A program made the position numbers and the translations under genes. A stretch of 8,863 nucleotides of DNA from positions 1 through 8,863 of the forward strand of contig JAHDDM010000039.1 in NCBI GenBank assembly GCA_020629355.1, read 5' to 3'. The notes under the pieces were generated by a model. The model saw nothing but the letters and a program-made list of their open reading frames with translations. It was not told the origin of the DNA and ran no database searches. The DNA is from Rhodospirillaceae bacterium. Its GTDB lineage: Bacteria; Pseudomonadota; Alphaproteobacteria; JABSOH01. Positions 6,357-8,863 of the stretch are shown here, piece after piece (the first letter of the stretch is position 1; each line of letters opens with the position of its first letter).

Positions 6357-7154
6357 ATGGAATTCACTAAAATGCACGGTGCGGGTAATGACTTTGTCCT
6401 GCTTGACTGTCGCGCGCAAGCGTTCGAGGGTGATCGTGTCCTGCTGTGTGACCGTCATCGTGGTATCGGCTGTGATCAGTTGATCGAGGTGCATGAGGGG
6501 ACAACGCCAGATTGTTATAGCTTGCGCTTTTACAATCAGGACGGCAGCGTGGCTGGCGCGTGCGGGAACGGCACGCGCTGTAGTGCGGCATGGTTGATGC
6601 AGCAGACGGGTCTTGATGCGATAAACTTTACGATTGCAGGGCGTCAGGTTCCCGCATGGCGCGACAAAGAGCAGATATGGGTCAATATGGGGCAGGCGGC
6701 CTTTGATACTGCTGATATTCCTGCCTCTGAAATGCCACTCAGGCAGGTTCTGGCACTACAGGATACTCAGGTCACAGAAGCTATGGTCTGTTCCATGGGC
6801 AATCCGCATCTGGTGCTGTATTCGGAACAGGGGTTCTCTGATGCATTCGTTGCCGAACAGGGCGCGCGTCTGGAAGTCCATGAAATATTTCCAGAACAGG
6901 CCAATATTGGTTTTTTGAATATCACCGAACAAGGTTTTGCTTTAAGAGTATGGGAACGTGGGGTAGGGGAGACGCTGGCGTGTGGTAGCGGAGCTTGTGC
7001 AGCTTTTGCCGTGGCGCAAAAAGCGGGTCTCTGGTCACAGAATTCTGTGGCAGTGCATTTACCTGGTGGGGTCTTGAATGTGAAAATGCAGGATACGGAT
7101 ATTGAGATGACTGGTCCTGTGACCTTTGTTGCTGAAGGCGTCTGGCATGGATAA
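6357..7154 (+). CDS. dapF: diaminopimelate epimerase DapF
   Basis: Interconverts LL- and meso-diaminopimelate in the cytoplasm, the step feeding lysine and the peptidoglycan cross-link residue. It is a cofactor-independent epimerase using two cysteines. Both are present in their motifs: C69 in ACGNGTRC (68-75) and C209 in ACGSGACAA (208-216). The N-terminus KMHGAGNDFVLLD (5-17), GCDQ (38-41), SMGNPH (146-151) and WERGVGETLACG also match the family. The 265-residue length is normal. Two ATGs stand in tandem at 6354 and 6357. The second is chosen because CAGGG ends five bases before it and because DapF typically begins M-x-F-x-KMHG. The first lies only two bases from the ribosome site. The 3' end overlaps mtaB by eight bases. 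Confidence 0.95.
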   Translation: MEFTKMHGAGNDFVLLDCRAQAFEGDRVLLCDRHRGIGCDQLIEVHEGTTPDCYSLRFYNQDGSVAGACGNGTRCSAAWLMQQTGLDAINFTIAGRQVPAWRDKEQIWVNMGQAAFDTADIPASEMPLRQVLALQDTQVTEAMVCSMGNPHLVLYSEQGFSDAFVAEQGARLEVHEIFPEQANIGFLNITEQGFALRVWERGVGETLACGSGACAAFAVAQKAGLWSQNSVAVHLPGGVLNVKMQDTDIEMTGPVTFVAEGVWHG

Positions 7155-8412
7155 AGTCTTCAATTTTGGCTGTCGCCTGAACGGTTTTGAATCAGAACAG
7201 ATAGCTTACCTGCTGGAAGAAACAGGCCGTGATGATCTTCTGGTGGTCAATAGCTGCGCGGTGACGAACGAAACCGAACGTAAAGTGCGGCAAAAAGTCC
7301 GCCAGCTCGCCAGAGACAATCCCGATAAAACCATTGCTGTCGTGGGCTGTTCAGCACAGCTGCATCCAGAGCAGTATGCCGCCATGTCTGGTGTTTCTCT
7401 GGTTTTGGGTAATGATGAAAAACTCTCCGCAGGCAGCTATCGCCCAGAGGGAAACGCACCGCCAATCCGCACCGCCAGTAATGGTAAAAAATCCCTGCAT
7501 ATCCATGAACTGAAAGCAGAAACTCAGAAGTCGCGCGGACAGGTGATGATCCAAACTGGATGCGATCATGACTGCACCTTTTGCGCCATTACCACTGCCA
7601 GAGGCGACAGCCGTTCTGTCCCCATCCATGAGGTGGTGGACTATGTGCAAAAGCTTTGTACGCAGGATATTTCCGAGGTGGTGCTAACGGGTGTCGATAT
7701 TTCTGCCTACGGTGCAGACTTGCCAGAACCAGTGACTTTGGGCAACCTCGTGGCGGAAATCCTGCACCATGTGCCAGAATTGCCGCGCTTGAGGTTCTCC
7801 AGTATCGACTGTATCGAACTTGACGAGCAGTTAAAGGAACTGATTGTCTCTGAACCTCGTATCATGCCGCATTTGCATCTTTCCCTACAGTCTGGCGACG
7901 ATATGATCCTGAAGCGGATGAAACGCCGCCATAACCGCGACCAAGCAATCGCGCTCTGTCGAGAATTGCGCGCCAAGCGGCCAGAGATGATCTTTGGTGC
8001 CGACCTGATTGCAGGTTTTCCTACCGAAACACCAGAAATGTTCGCTAATACTCTGGATTTGATCGCCGATTGTGGCCTTACTTTCCTGCATGTGTTTCCT
8101 TTTTCGGCACGAGATGGCACGCCTGCTGCGCGGATTCCAACACAGATACCGATGCAAGAACGTAAACGCCGCGCGAAGGCTTTACGTCTGAAGGGTGAAG
8201 AGGCACGGACAAAGCTCTACAGTTCGCTGAAAGATACTGTACAGGAAATAGTCCTTGAATATCATAACTATGGCAGAACACCGCACTCTATTCCAGTACG
8301 GCTGAATACCCCTCTCGAAACAGATCAGGGCGTGGTTCAAGTGCGGATCACTGGTTGGGATGCGGATTACCTGCATGGTGAGGCTCTGCCAGTTGCTGGA
8401 GCTTCAGCATGA
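7147..8412 (+). CDS. mtaB: tRNA t6A37 methylthiotransferase MtaB (radical SAM)
   Basis: Adds a methylthio group to t6A37 of ANN-decoding tRNAs, forming ms2t6A, with two iron-sulfur clusters. The 421-residue product has the N-terminal MTTase domain, with its three cluster cysteines C9 ([10 protein letters not shown]), C37 (NSCAVTNE) and C68 (VGCSAQ). The radical SAM motif follows at C139, C143 and C146 (GCDHDCTFC). The rest of the radical SAM barrel contains [10 protein letters not shown] and [10 protein letters not shown]. The C-terminal segment from about 363 matches a TRAM-like RNA-binding region. GCRLN with ES favours the MtaB branch over MiaB or RimO, whose motifs differ. GAAGG lies about eight bases before the ATG at 7147. 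An in-frame ATG at 7126 is less likely, because it would add residues before the conserved start. It overlaps dapF by eight bases and ftsY by four, suggesting translational coupling. Confidence 0.92.
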   Translation: MDKVFNFGCRLNGFESEQIAYLLEETGRDDLLVVNSCAVTNETERKVRQKVRQLARDNPDKTIAVVGCSAQLHPEQYAAMSGVSLVLGNDEKLSAGSYRPEGNAPPIRTASNGKKSLHIHELKAETQKSRGQVMIQTGCDHDCTFCAITTARGDSRSVPIHEVVDYVQKLCTQDISEVVLTGVDISAYGADLPEPVTLGNLVAEILHHVPELPRLRFSSIDCIELDEQLKELIVSEPRIMPHLHLSLQSGDDMILKRMKRRHNRDQAIALCRELRAKRPEMIFGADLIAGFPTETPEMFANTLDLIADCGLTFLHVFPFSARDGTPAARIPTQIPMQERKRRAKALRLKGEEARTKLYSSLKDTVQEIVLEYHNYGRTPHSIPVRLNTPLETDQGVVQVRITGWDADYLHGEALPVAGASA

Positions 8413-8863
8413 AGTGGCTTCAACGCCTGAAACAAGGCCTGTCGCGCTCAAGCGAGAAGGTCAAAGACCAACTACACGAAGTCTTTGGCAAGTCTCGCCT
8501 TGATGAAGAGGACCTGGAAAAAATAGAGACCGCGCTTATTCTCGCGGATATGGGCGTAGACTCGGCGCTTGGTATTGTCGAAGCCATGGCCAAGCGCCGT
8601 TTCGATAAAGGCATAGACGAAGCCGCGCTCATGGCAGCCTTAGCCGAAGAAATCACTGCTTTGCTTGAACCGGTATGCGCCCCTTTAATGCTTAATTCTG
8701 AGGGGTTAACGACTATTTTGGTGGTGGGGGTGAATGGTAGTGGCAAAACCACGACTATCGCCAAACTCGCGCATCAATATGCCCTTGAAGGCAAAAAAGT
8801 AACACTCGCAGCAGGCGACACTTTCCGCGCTGCTGCTGTCGAACAATTAAACATTTGGGGCGA
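8409..8863 (+). CDS. ftsY: signal recognition particle receptor FtsY (5' part)
   Basis: Membrane-associated GTPase that receives ribosome-bound SRP and hands the nascent chain to the translocon. The window holds 151 codons and the frame is still open at the right edge. The N domain occupies about 1-95 ([33 protein letters not shown]). The NG GTPase begins with the P-loop GVNGSGKTT (107-115) and continues to [12 protein letters not shown] (136-147), the motif shared only by FtsY and Ffh. The [13 protein letters not shown] amphipathic N-terminus, the short N domain and the lack of an Ffh-type start favour FtsY. No long acidic A domain precedes it, unlike E. coli FtsY. The ATG overlaps the mtaB stop as ATGA, so the start is well supported. 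Confidence 0.95.
   Translation, partial: MKWLQRLKQGLSRSSEKVKDQLHEVFGKSRLDEEDLEKIETALILADMGVDSALGIVEAMAKRRFDKGIDEAALMAALAEEITALLEPVCAPLMLNSEGLTTILVVGVNGSGKTTTIAKLAHQYALEGKKVTLAAGDTFRAAAVEQLNIWG

Noticed and set aside
8420..8764. 114-residue minus-strand open frame
   Set aside because: Antisense to ftsY N and G domains; a shadow frame.

Overview
The window looks like part of an alphaproteobacterial chromosome of moderate GC. The strongest clue is the tightly overlapping run dapF-mtaB-ftsY, an order I associate with Alphaproteobacteria, next to a complete branched-chain amino acid type (HAAT family) ABC transporter operon. I could run no database search, so the genus is not determined. Nothing here looks phage-, plasmid- or transposase-derived.

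Left edge (1-181): a short open frame that may be the last codons of a rightward gene, then a perfect 19-bp inverted repeat with a T-rich flank (probable terminator) and a second, imperfect hairpin. These lie between that edge and the end of the transporter operon.

182-5442, minus strand: a five-gene transporter operon transcribed right to left. Its order is livK-type periplasmic binding protein, then livG ATPase, livF ATPase, livH permease and livM permease. A strong intrinsic terminator lies just after the binding-protein gene. A GC-rich cluster of hairpins fills the 200-bp livG-livF gap. livF-livH and livH-livM each overlap by four bases (ATGA), so the last three genes are probably translationally coupled. 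The layout suggests that the binding protein is made in excess over the membrane complex.

5443-5556: a 114-bp AT-rich divergent intergenic region that should hold the operon promoter and the promoter for the rightward genes.

5557-8863, plus strand: a class II aldolase/adducin-fold protein that keeps the three metal-binding histidines but has Ala where the catalytic Glu is expected; dapF (lysine and peptidoglycan precursor synthesis); mtaB (tRNA ms2t6A37 methylthiotransferase); and the 5' part of ftsY (signal recognition particle receptor), which runs off the right edge. dapF-mtaB overlap by 8 bases and mtaB-ftsY by 4, so these three probably form one transcript.

Most of the window is well-understood housekeeping and transport. 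The points most worth a second look are the structured livG-livF spacer, the aldolase-fold protein lacking its catalytic Glu, and the terminator after livK. I found no convincing new multi-gene system.
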